Source: CACKLF01 sp002725175 (GTDB taxonomy: Bacteria > Pseudomonadota > Alphaproteobacteria > Rhodobacterales > Rhodobacteraceae). Taken from it: a stretch of DNA of 8,450 bases. Under the pieces are notes generated by a model. It was not told where the DNA came from and did not search any database. It worked only from the letters and a program-made list of their open reading frames with translations. Location: positions 1 to 8,450 of the forward strand of contig PBQX02000051.1 of NCBI GenBank assembly GCA_002725175.2, written 5' to 3'. Positions within the stretch are counted from its first letter, which is position 1, and each line of letters opens with the position of its first letter. The translations under genes and the position numbers were made by a program. Positions 1 through 6,833 of this stretch are shown here, in pieces.

Positions 1-368
1 ACCAAACTTGTTCCACAGATTAAAACTACTGCACCTGCAAATCCATTAGCGAACCTAGTCAAGCATATGAAATTAAAATTATCGGTAGTTGCTATTAGGG
101 CAGTGCTTAGAATAGAGATTATGCAGGCAGTTATAAATGAAGATTTCAGATTATAGCTGAAAAAGGGAAATAAAATAGCAAAAGACCCTAAAAGATATCC
201 AAAATAATTCCATGAGCCTATTATGCCAGCCTGGGAAGAACTTAAGTCCAAACTTTCGCGCATGAAAGGAAGAATTGGAGTATAGGAAAATCTTCCAATC
301 CCTAGAGCTAAAGCAACAGCACAAATTCCTGCTATTGCCAATTTAATTTGATCAGATTTTAGCGACAT
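1..368 (-). CDS. YbfB/YjiJ-type MFS transporter, N-terminal part (runs off the left edge)
   Basis: The reading frame is open from an ATG at 368 to the window edge, about 122 codons, so only the N-terminal third of a usual ~390-residue MFS permease is visible. The first helix region reads ALALGIGRFSYTPILPFM and is followed by SSSQAGIIGSWNYFGYLLGS. This GIGRF-Y-P-LP then QAG-N-GYLLG pattern is characteristic of the YbfB/YjiJ family of inner-membrane major facilitator transporters, whose substrates are mostly unknown. Two further hydrophobic stretches follow, around residues 60-70 and 78-95, then LTRFANGFAGA. No strong Shine-Dalgarno precedes the ATG; the nearest G-rich bases, GGGT, directly abut it, so the start is slightly uncertain. 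The gene is divergent from the flagellar operon and has no evident functional link to it. Family call is firm, substrate unknown. Confidence 0.85.
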   Translation of the reverse strand, partial: MSLKSDQIKLAIAGICAVALALGIGRFSYTPILPFMRESLDLSSSQAGIIGSWNYFGYLLGSFAILFPFFSYNLKSSFITACIISILSTALIATTDNFNFICLTRFANGFAGAVVLICGTSL

Positions 369-441
369 ACCCAGTATCTAACATTCCCAGTTTATTAATG
401 AAAGACACCTTTCTAACTTAATATTATTTGAATTGGTTAGT

Positions 442-457
442 TGGCATATTCTTTGCT
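442..457 (+). promoter_or_regulatory. sigma-54 promoter for the flhA operon
   Basis: TGGCATATTCTTTGCT matches the sigma-54 consensus TGGCACGNNNNTTGCW at all positions except two (C to T and G to A after TGGCA). The -24 GG and the -12 GC are separated by the required 10 bases. This predicts a transcription start near 468 and an untranslated leader of about 114 bases before flhA. Sigma-54 control of flhA is known in polarly flagellated proteobacteria, where an enhancer-binding activator such as FleQ, FlrA/FlrC or FlbD is needed; none is encoded here. A GAAAG-ACAC-CTTTC inverted repeat at 400-413 lies about 55-68 bases before the predicted start and could be an activator site, but that is a guess. 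Confidence 0.8.
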
Positions 458-525
458 TCTCTTGATGCAATGCAATCTTTTATGGATCTGATGTGAAAGA
501 AAAAAAGGATATTATAGATTTTAAA

Positions 526-568
526 GGCTTTAGGGGTGGTGGTTACGATAACCTAATCCCTAAAGGCC
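526..568 (+). promoter_or_regulatory. Leader hairpin immediately upstream of flhA
   Basis: A long imperfect inverted repeat folds as follows. The inner stem is GGTTA (541-545) with TAACC (549-553) around a CGA loop. A middle stem pairs TTTAGGG (529-535) with CCCTAAA (558-564). An outer GGC (526-528) pairs with GCC plus one bulged G (565-568). It lies in the sigma-54 transcript leader. Its 3' arm contains AAAGG (562-566), the only purine-rich ribosome-binding candidate before the ATG at 582. A run of five T follows at 572-576. It could therefore limit flhA translation, act as a weak attenuator, or be a protein-binding palindrome at the DNA level. Confidence 0.5.
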
Positions 569-581
569 AAATTTTTGACAA

Positions 582-2690
582 ATGGAATCTGTCATGGATT
601 TGACGTTTGGCAGCATAAATATTTCGCGATATCTTGACATAATTGGCAAGGCTATCTTGCCTCTAGGAATACTTGCCCTAGTTGCTATGCTAGTTTTGCC
701 ATTGCCAACATCATTGCTAGATACATTTTTTGTTTCTAACATACTTGTATCTTTATTAATATTGATGGTTGCTTTACATACTTNTAGACCTCTAGACTTT
801 TCGAGCTTCCCAAACTTATTACTAATAGCTACGATNTTTAGGTTNGCATTAAATGTTGCCTCAACGAGAATTGTTCTTACTGAAGGTCANACTGGAAGCA
901 ATGCTGCTGGGCAGGTAATTGAGGCTTTTGGAAAATTTGTAATAGCCGGAAATTATACTGTAGGTATTTTCGTATTCGTTATCCTAGTTATAATTAATTT
1001 AATAGTTATTACNAAGGGTGCAGGTAGAGTAGCGGAAGTTTCAGCTAGATTTACTTTGGATGCTATGCCAGGCAAACAGATGGCAATTGATGCNGATTTG
1101 AATGCCGGTGTNCTAACTCCTGAGGAGGCCACAGAAAGGCGTGAAGAAATTGCAAAGGAAGCAGATTTTTACGGTGCCATGGATGGATCGTCAAAATTTG
1201 TAAAGGGAGATGCAATTGCTGGTATATTAATTTTGATTATTAATATTGTAGGCGGCATAATTATTGGAATATCACAGAAGGGCCTTCCAATTGCTACTGC
1301 CGCTGAAACCTATATTCTGTTATCTATCGGTGATGGGTTGGTGGCACAAATACCTTCATTANTGCTNGCAATNTCTACAGCTATAATCGTTACAAGGGTA
1401 TCATCAAATCATGATATGGCGACCCATATCGGTAAACAGATTAGCATTTCTAGGGCTTGGCTTCCAGTAGCTGGTGTCCTTGCATTAATTGGTTTAGTCC
1501 CTGGTATGCCGACTGGATTATTTTTGATTGCNGCAATAGTCGCAGCGGGAGCAGGTTTTGCTGCAAAGAACTTTGAAGATAAGAACCTTCAGGGAAGCCA
1601 GGCCAATCTAGAGGGCTCTGATGTGAGTGAGGGNGAAGAAAATAAGGACGAAGTTGATTTATCAGACGTAACAGACTATGCGCCAATTTCAATTCAACTT
1701 GGCTATGGTTTGGTCGAAATGGTTGATAATAACTCTGGAGGACCNCTAGTCAATAGAATTACAGGTATAAGAAAACAAGTGTCAAAATCCTTAGGTTTCG
1801 TAGTTCCAAATGTAAGAATTCGAGATGACCTTAGTTTAGANGCAAATCAATATAGAATAAGAATTGGCCAAACAATTGTGGGAGAGGATGAAATTTTTCC
1901 AGACAAAAAGCTCGCAATTCCAGGTGATGAGGCCACAACAAAGGTCCAAGGTATAGAGGTGAAGGATCCAACGTTTGGAATGGATGCTATTTGGATTTCA
2001 AATTTTCAACAAAATGAAGCTGAAGCTAATGGATATGTGGTAGTAGCACCAGAATCGGTTTTGGCTACTCACTTAAGCCAGATACTGTCGAAACATTCNG
2101 CTCAATTAATTGGACAGGATGATGTTCANATTTTACTCGATAATTTAGCTCAATCTGCTCCTAGCTTAGTTCAATCGGTGGTCCCAAAACTTGTACCTCT
2201 TCATAATTTGACTTCTATTTTGAGGACCTTGCTAAATGAACGCGTACCCGTGAGTGACCTAAGGTGTATTCTTGAAAATCTTGCCGTACTTTCTTCTCAA
2301 AACTTAAGCGTTACTGATACAGCTGAGGCCCTAAGGCCCCATTTGTCNGGTTTGCTAGTGCAACAGGTCGCTCCTCTTAATCAACCNATTCAAGTCATTA
2401 CGTTAAGTGGCGAGTTGGAAAACATGCTGATAAAAATGGTGCGCCAGAGTGGTGATGAGGGGTTAATCTTGGATGCNAATCTGGCTCAACAGTTAATTAA
2501 AGGTATTTCCGAGGCACAGCAAAAAGTCACTTCTGATGGGAAGACGGCTGTTTTAGTAGTTTCTCCTGCAATTAGGAGGCAATTTGCATCAATATTAAAG
2601 CAACATATAGAAGATTTGTTGGTACTTGCATTTACTGAACTTCCAGACAATAGACAGATTAATGTTGTAGCNACAATATCAAGTGAATAA
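582..2690 (+). CDS. flhA: Flagellar type III export gate protein FlhA
   Basis: FlhA is the large subunit of the flagellar export gate in the inner membrane; its cytoplasmic domain docks chaperone-substrate complexes. The 702-residue product has the usual length. Membrane segments begin near residues 25-43 and 48-66. They are followed by RPLDFSSFPNLLL and NVASTRIVLTEG, and by the FHIPEP-family signature at about 145-172 (KGAGRVAEVSARFTLDAMPG). A charged, acidic linker near 345-365 leads to the soluble C-terminal domain from about residue 366, with IRKQVSKSLGFVVP and IRDD as expected. Transcription is probably from the sigma-54 promoter at 442-457. The start is ambiguous: ATG at 582 follows AAAGG by about 15 bases, while ATG at 594 (residue 5) has GGA 6 bases upstream. 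Twenty ambiguous bases give X residues but no frame break. It overlaps the region containing the flhF ribosome site. Confidence 0.97.
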   Translation: MESVMDLTFGSINISRYLDIIGKAILPLGILALVAMLVLPLPTSLLDTFFVSNILVSLLILMVALHTXRPLDFSSFPNLLLIATXFRXALNVASTRIVLTEGXTGSNAAGQVIEAFGKFVIAGNYTVGIFVFVILVIINLIVIXKGAGRVAEVSARFTLDAMPGKQMAIDXDLNAGXLTPEEATERREEIAKEADFYGAMDGSSKFVKGDAIAGILILIINIVGGIIIGISQKGLPIATAAETYILLSIGDGLVAQIPSLXXAXSTAIIVTRVSSNHDMATHIGKQISISRAWLPVAGVLALIGLVPGMPTGLFLIXAIVAAGAGFAAKNFEDKNLQGSQANLEGSDVSEXEENKDEVDLSDVTDYAPISIQLGYGLVEMVDNNSGGXLVNRITGIRKQVSKSLGFVVPNVRIRDDLSLXANQYRIRIGQTIVGEDEIFPDKKLAIPGDEATTKVQGIEVKDPTFGMDAIWISNFQQNEAEANGYVVVAPESVLATHLSQILSKHXAQLIGQDDVXILLDNLAQSAPSLVQSVVPKLVPLHNLTSILRTLLNERVPVSDLRCILENLAVLSSQNLSVTDTAEALRPHLXGLLVQQVAPLNQXIQVITLSGELENMLIKMVRQSGDEGLILDXNLAQQLIKGISEAQQKVTSDGKTAVLVVSPAIRRQFASILKQHIEDLLVLAFTELPDNRQINVVXTISSE

Positions 2691-2892
2691 AAAAGAGGTC
2701 CAAATGACAACCATAACAATTACAGCAAATGACAGTTCATCAGCCATGGATCAAATTGTCCAAAAACTTGGCCCAGAAGCCCTAATAATTTCAACTAAGA
2801 ACCGCGGCGGTAAAGTAGAAATAAAGGCCACGAACGAAGCAATAACAGACCTAAGGAAGCCCAAAGTTGAGACTGAAACGGGTGATTTTTCN
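784..2892. other. Cluster of ambiguous bases (n) concentrated at third codon positions
   Basis: All 21 n characters of the window lie here: 784, 836, 845, 890, 1013, 1094, 1112, 1362, 1367, 1373, 1532, 1634, 1745, 1841, 2099, 2129, 2348, 2387, 2477, 2672 and 2892. Nineteen fall on third positions of flhA or flhF codons; the exceptions are 784 (second) and 1362 (first). Many are in fourfold-degenerate contexts such as GCN, ACN, GTN, CCN, TCN and GGN. Random sequencing failure would not follow codon phase, so these most likely mark synonymous differences between merged strains. They also independently confirm the reading frames. Confidence 0.85.
2694..2698 (+). promoter_or_regulatory. Ribosome binding site that sets the flhF start
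   Basis: AGAGG lies 5 bases before the ATG at 2704, just after the flhA stop codon (2688-2690). It favours ATG 2704 over the in-frame GTG at 2683, which would sit inside the flhA 3' end without a comparable site. Confidence 0.7.
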
Positions 2893-3852
2893 GATTTAAT
2901 AAGAAGGCGTATGCCAAGGATAGGTAATAGTGGAAGACGGGCTGTTCAAAAGTTTGGAAAGCGAAGGGCTATTAATACTGATTCACTTGAAAAAATCAGT
3001 GCTGTTAATGATGTTTATGGAGAGGAGGTTCACGATATAAAAAGTCAGTTAAATTCCCTTAGGAGTATGCTTTCTGGCATGGTTATTACGGATACCTCTG
3101 GTCTTAATGATAATTTAGGTCAAAGTTCCGCCGTTCAACTTAGGCAGGCAAATTTTTCTCAGTCAATAGTGTCGGAATTAGAACCTGTATATACTGGGTT
3201 GCCATTTGAAGAAGGACGCGTTGCATTCATGAGGGCTTTAGCTAAACGATTAGTTGCTTTAGAGACCCCTCAGGCTTTAGGTTCACATATTATTTTTGTA
3301 GTTGGAAGTACGGGTTCTGGAAAGTCTTCATTAGCTGCAAAATTAGCAGCAAGGGCTTTGGACAAGGATTCTTCAGACAAAATTGACTTATTGTCGCTTC
3401 AATCTTCACTCCAGATTTCTTCTGGACTTAGATCTTATGCAAGGCTTTTAAACTTATCATTTTCCTCGTTAAATTGTAAGCAATTCCTTATGTCGTTGGC
3501 CAACTTTAAGCGGAAACTTATAGTTGAAGTAAGTTGTGACCATGAAGAGTTTCTCGCAGCTTTTGAAAAAGCCAAAGAGGCTGTTGGGGTAAGAAGGGTG
3601 CAAGTTGTCCTTTCTTTATCAGGAGGTTCTAGTGAGGGTTTGATAAATAGAGTTTTATCTGATTATGGAAATCTAGAGCCGATTATCGCATTAACTAAGT
3701 TGGATGAATGTGAGACAGCACCTCAAGAATTCTCAAAGATCGCTGAATGGAATGCAAAAATTGGATTATTTACTGGAACGAACTCAATATTGAACGCACT
3801 TGCTACGGCATCAGAAGATGTCTTAGCGCAATACTTAAAAGAAAACTGTTAA
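2704..3852 (+). CDS. flhF: FlhF-type SRP-family GTPase (divergent G2 and G3 motifs)
   Basis: FlhF places the flagellum at the cell pole and helps recruit the first basal-body proteins. The 382-residue product starts MTTITITANDSSSAMDQI and continues KLGPEALIISTKN, the usual FlhF N-terminal module (compare family LG-DA-I-S). A basic, low-complexity linker spans about 60-95. The NG domain has the P-loop GSTGSGKSS at 201-209 and the G4 motif TKLDE at 331-335. Two expected motifs are missing. The DTYR-type loop is replaced by LQSSLQI (232-238), and the DTAGR switch by EVSCD (275-279), although flanking residues such as LRSYARLL still align. It may thus bind nucleotide but hydrolyse poorly. I chose the ATG after AGAGG, giving a product 7 residues shorter than from the GTG at 2683. 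Position between flhA and flhG supports the identity. Confidence 0.9.
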   Translation: MTTITITANDSSSAMDQIVQKLGPEALIISTKNRGGKVEIKATNEAITDLRKPKVETETGDFXDLIRRRMPRIGNSGRRAVQKFGKRRAINTDSLEKISAVNDVYGEEVHDIKSQLNSLRSMLSGMVITDTSGLNDNLGQSSAVQLRQANFSQSIVSELEPVYTGLPFEEGRVAFMRALAKRLVALETPQALGSHIIFVVGSTGSGKSSLAAKLAARALDKDSSDKIDLLSLQSSLQISSGLRSYARLLNLSFSSLNCKQFLMSLANFKRKLIVEVSCDHEEFLAAFEKAKEAVGVRRVQVVLSLSGGSSEGLINRVLSDYGNLEPIIALTKLDECETAPQEFSKIAEWNAKIGLFTGTNSILNALATASEDVLAQYLKENC

Positions 3853-3889
3853 AATTGACTTTAATTAAAAAAGAAGTGAAAATGGATCA

Positions 3890-3896
3890 GGGAGAG
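3890..3896 (+). promoter_or_regulatory. Strong ribosome binding site of flhG
   Basis: GGGAGAG stands 7 bases before the ATG at 3904, in a 51-base gap after flhF. It is the strongest Shine-Dalgarno within the flh operon. It fixes the FlhG start at MAVSIAVASGKGG, so no longer N-terminus is expected. Confidence 0.75.
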
Positions 3897-3903
3897 TAAT
3901 ATA

Positions 3904-4710
3904 ATGGCAGTTTCTATAGCAGTTGCAAGTGGAAAAGGCGGTGTTGGCAAGACAAGTATAGCTGTTAACCTAGCTCTTTCACTCACGAGAACTGGTGGAA
4001 GAGTGGCACTTTTGGATGCAGATTTTGGTTTAGCTAATTCACATATTTTACTAGGAGTGAACCCGAAAAAAACGGTTCAAGATTTTCTAGAAAATAAAGC
4101 AACTCTTTCGGAGATAGTTTCCAAAGGGCCCCTAGGGCTTAAATTTATATCTGGAGGAAGTGGTCTTACGGATATGCTAAATATTGATAAAGCCTCAAGG
4201 TATAGCCTGATAAGATCAATGGAACCCTTGGAAAGTGAAGTTGATTTTCTTGTAGTAGATATTCCTGCTGGTGCCTCAGATAGTTCAATTGCATTTGTAT
4301 CAGCATCTGATCGAATTTTTGTTGTTCTAGTAGGTGAGCCAACAAGTTTCATGGATGCTTACACATTGATAAAGGCGGCTAATTTAGAGATGGGAGTGAA
4401 AAACTTTTCTGTCATAGTGAATATGGCAGATAATACAAGTCAAGCCAAAGTACATTTTGAAAAATTTCAAGCGATTGCTACTCGTTTTTTGGATGTAACT
4501 ATCAATTTTGCGGGTGCAATACCTTTTTCCAGAAAAATGCGAGAATCTGTAGTAAAAAGAAAGCCATTAGTTTTGGGGCGAGAAGATTCAGTAGAGAAAA
4601 ATGCTTTTAATGATTTGTCAATGACAGTACAGAAGGCTTCTAAAAATACTGTAGATGGAATTCGGTTTTTTCCCAAAGAAAATCAGCCAGCTAAAGCGGT
4701 AAATATCTAA
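3904..4710 (+). CDS. flhG: FlhG/FleN, MinD-like ATPase controlling flagellar number
   Basis: FlhG (FleN, YlxH) is a ParA/MinD-family ATPase that limits flagellar number, partners FlhF and in some species restrains the sigma-54 activator. The 268-residue product has the deviant Walker A SGKGGVGKTS at 9-18, LLDADFGLAN at 36-45 and the Walker B/switch region DFLVVDIPAG at 114-123. Near the C-terminus it has AIPFSRKMRESVVKRKPLV, as in this family. The usual form has an N-terminal extension with a DQAxxLR helix that stimulates FlhF GTPase activity. It is absent here: the Walker A begins within ten residues of the start, and the strong ribosome site at 3890-3896 rules out a longer form. No clear C-terminal amphipathic membrane-targeting helix is evident to me. 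Its stop codon overlaps the fliA start by one base. Confidence 0.93.
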   Translation: MAVSIAVASGKGGVGKTSIAVNLALSLTRTGGRVALLDADFGLANSHILLGVNPKKTVQDFLENKATLSEIVSKGPLGLKFISGGSGLTDMLNIDKASRYSLIRSMEPLESEVDFLVVDIPAGASDSSIAFVSASDRIFVVLVGEPTSFMDAYTLIKAANLEMGVKNFSVIVNMADNTSQAKVHFEKFQAIATRFLDVTINFAGAIPFSRKMRESVVKRKPLVLGREDSVEKNAFNDLSMTVQKASKNTVDGIRFFPKENQPAKAVNI

Positions 4711-5429
4711 TGGAAAAAGGTTATCCAGAGCAAATTCCAGACGTAGAAGGCTTAATATCAGGTCATATGGACTTGGTAAGAAAAATAGCTTGGCATATGC
4801 ATGGAAGGGTTGGTTCGGCTATAGAGATAGATGATCTAATTCAAATTGGCTATTTTGGATTGGTGACGGCAGCACAAAAATACAGTGTAAAAGAAGGGGC
4901 TTCATTTGCCTCATATGCAGTATTAAGAATAAGGGGTGCAATAGTTGACCACTTAAGGAAAAGTTCAAATTTGTGTAGAACCACTATACAGATGCAGCAG
5001 AAAACAAAAATGGTAGAAGCATCTCTTTTAAAAAAGCTGCATAGAAGTCCCAGTCGCCAAGAAATTTCTGATGAATTGGGGATAAAAATTGATGAATTTG
5101 ATGAGTGGGAAAGAGCTTTTGCAGCTAATGTTCATACTTCACTTGACGCAGCCTATGATGAATTCTCAATGTGGTTTATGTCAAAAGATAGTAGCCCTGA
5201 ACAAAAATTAAATGAAGCTGATTTAAGAAAAAGTTTGAGAATGTCTCTAGAAGATTTGTCTCAAAAGGAGGCTCTCGTTATTCAGTTATATTATGTTGAA
5301 GAGTTAAACGTATACGAAATAGCTGAAGTCCTGGATGTTACAACTGGAAGGGTCTCTCAAATAAAGAAGTCTGCCATATCTAAACTCAGAAAGTCTATGG
5401 ATCAACGGGAAAAGTCTTTTGTTCAATGA
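4710..5429 (+). CDS. fliA: Flagellar sigma factor FliA (sigma-28)
   Basis: FliA directs RNA polymerase to late flagellar and chemotaxis promoters and is normally held by the anti-sigma factor FlgM. The 239-residue product has the expected length. Region 2 spans about residues 18-84, with DLVRKIA, IEIDDLIQIGYFGLVTAAQKY and FASYAVLRIRGAIVDHLRK. Region 3 lies around 90-150, with SPSRQEISDELGI. Region 4 lies around 178-231, with LSQKEALVIQLYYVEELNVYEIAEVL and the helix-turn-helix VTTGRVSQIKKSAISKLR. The ATG shares its A with the flhG TAA, so translation is probably coupled; no good separate ribosome site is seen. The 3' end overlaps the next gene as ATGA. No anti-sigma gene and no clear sigma-28 promoter were found in the window. 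Confidence 0.95.
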   Translation: MEKGYPEQIPDVEGLISGHMDLVRKIAWHMHGRVGSAIEIDDLIQIGYFGLVTAAQKYSVKEGASFASYAVLRIRGAIVDHLRKSSNLCRTTIQMQQKTKMVEASLLKKLHRSPSRQEISDELGIKIDEFDEWERAFAANVHTSLDAAYDEFSMWFMSKDSSPEQKLNEADLRKSLRMSLEDLSQKEALVIQLYYVEELNVYEIAEVLDVTTGRVSQIKKSAISKLRKSMDQREKSFVQ

Positions 5430-5842
5430 ATAATAACGAGTGGCAAGATATCCAGGCCATACATATGAGTATTCAGAGTGTAGATCTCCATAACATTGGA
5501 ATAAAAATGGATCGGGAGTTGAGAATTTCATGTGGCCTAATTAATATTGCCAGAGGTCAATGTAATTTAAGAATTTGCCCTTCTGACTCAAAAAGCATAA
5601 ATCAAAAAATAGGCAACTTGCATATCTCAGCAGATCGACCCGTAATGACAGCTGAGATTACTATGCCTTACGATCTTTTCAATGACATAAGTTCAAAATT
5701 AAAACTTCAATTTTCGAGGCCAGCAACAATAGTTTTACTTATTGCAGATAATCTTTTTGTTAATTTAGCTGGTGATTTGAATATTAAAGTGGCAAAAGAT
5801 ATAACTATTAGGGATATTTCTTGGATTTTCCCCATCCAGTAG
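5426..5842 (+). CDS. Uncharacterised 138-aa protein, last gene of the flhA-fliA operon
   Basis: I do not recognise this family. The start codon overlaps the fliA stop in an ATGA arrangement, so it is almost certainly co-translated with the sigma factor. The protein has no signal peptide or membrane helix. It looks beta-rich, with alternating hydrophobic stretches such as LRISCGLINIA, CNLRICPS, MTAEITMPYDLF, TIVLLIADNLFVNLAG and DLNIKVAKDITIRDI. Cysteines occur at about positions 36, 46 and 51, without a metal-binding spacing I know. Its placement suggests a flagellar or motility-related cytoplasmic role, for example a regulator or chaperone, but that is inference from position only. A convergent gene begins 24 bases beyond its stop; the gap has an A7 tract (5851-5857) but no terminator stem. 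Confidence 0.8.
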   Translation: MNNNEWQDIQAIHMSIQSVDLHNIGIKMDRELRISCGLINIARGQCNLRICPSDSKSINQKIGNLHISADRPVMTAEITMPYDLFNDISSKLKLQFSRPATIVLLIADNLFVNLAGDLNIKVAKDITIRDISWIFPIQ

Positions 5843-5866
5843 TATATTCCAAAAAAAGATAAGGTT

Positions 5867-6664
5867 TTACTTCATTAGCCCTGAAAGCACTTTGTTTTCA
5901 GCTTGGAGTAGTTTTGCATTTCCGTTGAATGCCTGTTGGGCTCTTATTAATGTAGAAAGTTCGGTAGTGATATCTATATTAGAGGTTTCTATAGCGCCAG
6001 CCTGTATCTGGCCAAAGCCTTGAGCTTGTCCTACACCATAAGTTGGAAATCCAGATCCATTATTAGCTTCATACAAACCATTGCTTACTTGCTTTAATCT
6101 GCTTTCGTTAGTGAATTTTGCCATCAATACTTGAGCGATAAAGACATTTTCTTTTAAACCATAAGTTCCCATTATTTTTCCCGAAGGGTCAACTTCAACT
6201 TTAGTTAGTCTCTGCTCTATTCCGTCTTCGGAAATTCTTGTAAATGGTAGTTGAATTGGGAATTGAGTAGTGTTGGCTTCGTTAGTCCCAAGATAGGCAA
6301 TGCCATCTGAATTTACCAATTGACCAGTTGCGCTGATGTTTATCGACCCATCTCGCGTGAAGGAGGTGTTGCCAGTCTGTGGTAGAGTGTTTAATACAAA
6401 CATACCTTGCCCAACAACAGCAAGGTCTAATGCGCTGCCAGTTTGCTTTAAAGCACCCTGACTATGCATACGTCTTGGGGCCACGAATCGAGTTCCTCGC
6501 CCAACCTGATCATTAACTGTAGAGGTTAAGTTTTCTGTGTATTGGTCCTCAAAGCTTGAAAAACTTTTCTTAAACCCAGTTGCAGCTGAATTTGCTATAT
6601 TGTTCGATACCACTGCTATTTCTCGCGTTGCTGCGTCTAAACCTGTCCTAATAACTGATAACAT
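5867..6664 (-). CDS. Flagellar rod/hook protein of the FlgE/FlgF/FlgG family
   Basis: Members form the rod or hook of the flagellum and are exported through the FlhA gate. The 265-residue product has the family N-terminal rod motif, with LDAATREIAVVSNNIANSA and TGFKKS at about 9-34. Central features include MHSQGALKQTGSALDLAVVG (66-85) and FTRDGSINI (102-110). The C-terminal coiled segment TSNIDITTELSTLIRAQQAF is near 227-246. Length fits FlgF, FlgG or a short FlgE. The N-terminus and the TQGAL/DLA region resemble FlgG most, while the C-terminal IETSNID-AQQAF-NAK stretch is also FlgE-like, so I give no symbol. It lies alone, convergent to the flhA operon, without its usual flg partners. A strong GGAAGGAA (6670-6677) precedes the ATG, and a sigma-54 promoter lies just beyond. 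Confidence 0.9.
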   Translation of the reverse strand: MLSVIRTGLDAATREIAVVSNNIANSAATGFKKSFSSFEDQYTENLTSTVNDQVGRGTRFVAPRRMHSQGALKQTGSALDLAVVGQGMFVLNTLPQTGNTSFTRDGSINISATGQLVNSDGIAYLGTNEANTTQFPIQLPFTRISEDGIEQRLTKVEVDPSGKIMGTYGLKENVFIAQVLMAKFTNESRLKQVSNGLYEANNGSGFPTYGVGQAQGFGQIQAGAIETSNIDITTELSTLIRAQQAFNGNAKLLQAENKVLSGLMK

Positions 6665-6688
6665 AATTATTCCTTCCGCTACAGTTTA

Positions 6689-6704
6689 TACAAAATTCGT
6701 GCCA
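6689..6704 (-). promoter_or_regulatory. sigma-54 promoter of the rod/hook protein gene
   Basis: Read on the minus strand, TGGCACGAATTTTGTA matches the consensus TGGCACGNNNNTTGCW at every defined base except one (GC to GT at -12). Spacing is correct. The predicted start is near 6678, leaving a leader of only about 14 bases that contains the GGAAGGAA ribosome site before the ATG at 6664. This places the rod/hook gene in the same sigma-54 class as flhA. Confidence 0.82.
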
Positions 6705-6705
6705 A

Positions 6706-6722
6706 CAATTTTTGAAAAATTG
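6706..6722. repeat. Perfect 8-bp inverted repeat abutting the -24 element
   Basis: CAATTTTTGAAAAATTG consists of CAATTTTT and AAAAATTG around a single G. It ends one base from the -24 end (6704) of the minus-strand sigma-54 promoter, in the divergent spacer. It could be an operator or a bent or intrinsically AT-rich upstream element; chance is possible in such AT-rich DNA. Confidence 0.5.
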
Positions 6723-6833
6723 AATTTGATTTTCACTTAATTTTCTTTAAATAAATTAATACTTTTCAGATAGTCTACTTTACAAAATTGAAAAGGATCC
6801 GTATTTTTAAGCAAGGTCTGAGGGAGTTAAATA

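Noticed and set aside
1450..1692. Minus-strand ORF inside flhA
   Set aside because: It is a shadow frame of conserved FlhA coding sequence, and the n positions follow the flhA codon phase.
3882..3899. Micro-ORF ATG...TAA reading MDQGE just before flhG, reminiscent of the MDQAxxLR start of usual FlhG proteins
   Set aside because: It is out of frame with FlhG, ends after five codons, and its GGGAGAG bases are the flhG ribosome binding site; the resemblance is probably chance.
4004..4020. TGGCAC followed by GC inside flhG, as a possible internal sigma-54 promoter
   Set aside because: The distance between GG and GC is 11 instead of 10 bases and the site lies inside conserved coding sequence.
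5843..5866. A7 tract between the convergent operon end and the rod/hook gene, as a possible terminator
   Set aside because: No inverted repeat adjoins the tract on either strand.
6537..6740. Plus-strand ORF of 67 codons antisense to the start of the rod/hook gene
   Set aside because: It overlaps the well-supported rod/hook gene and its promoter, has no ribosome site and no recognisable product.
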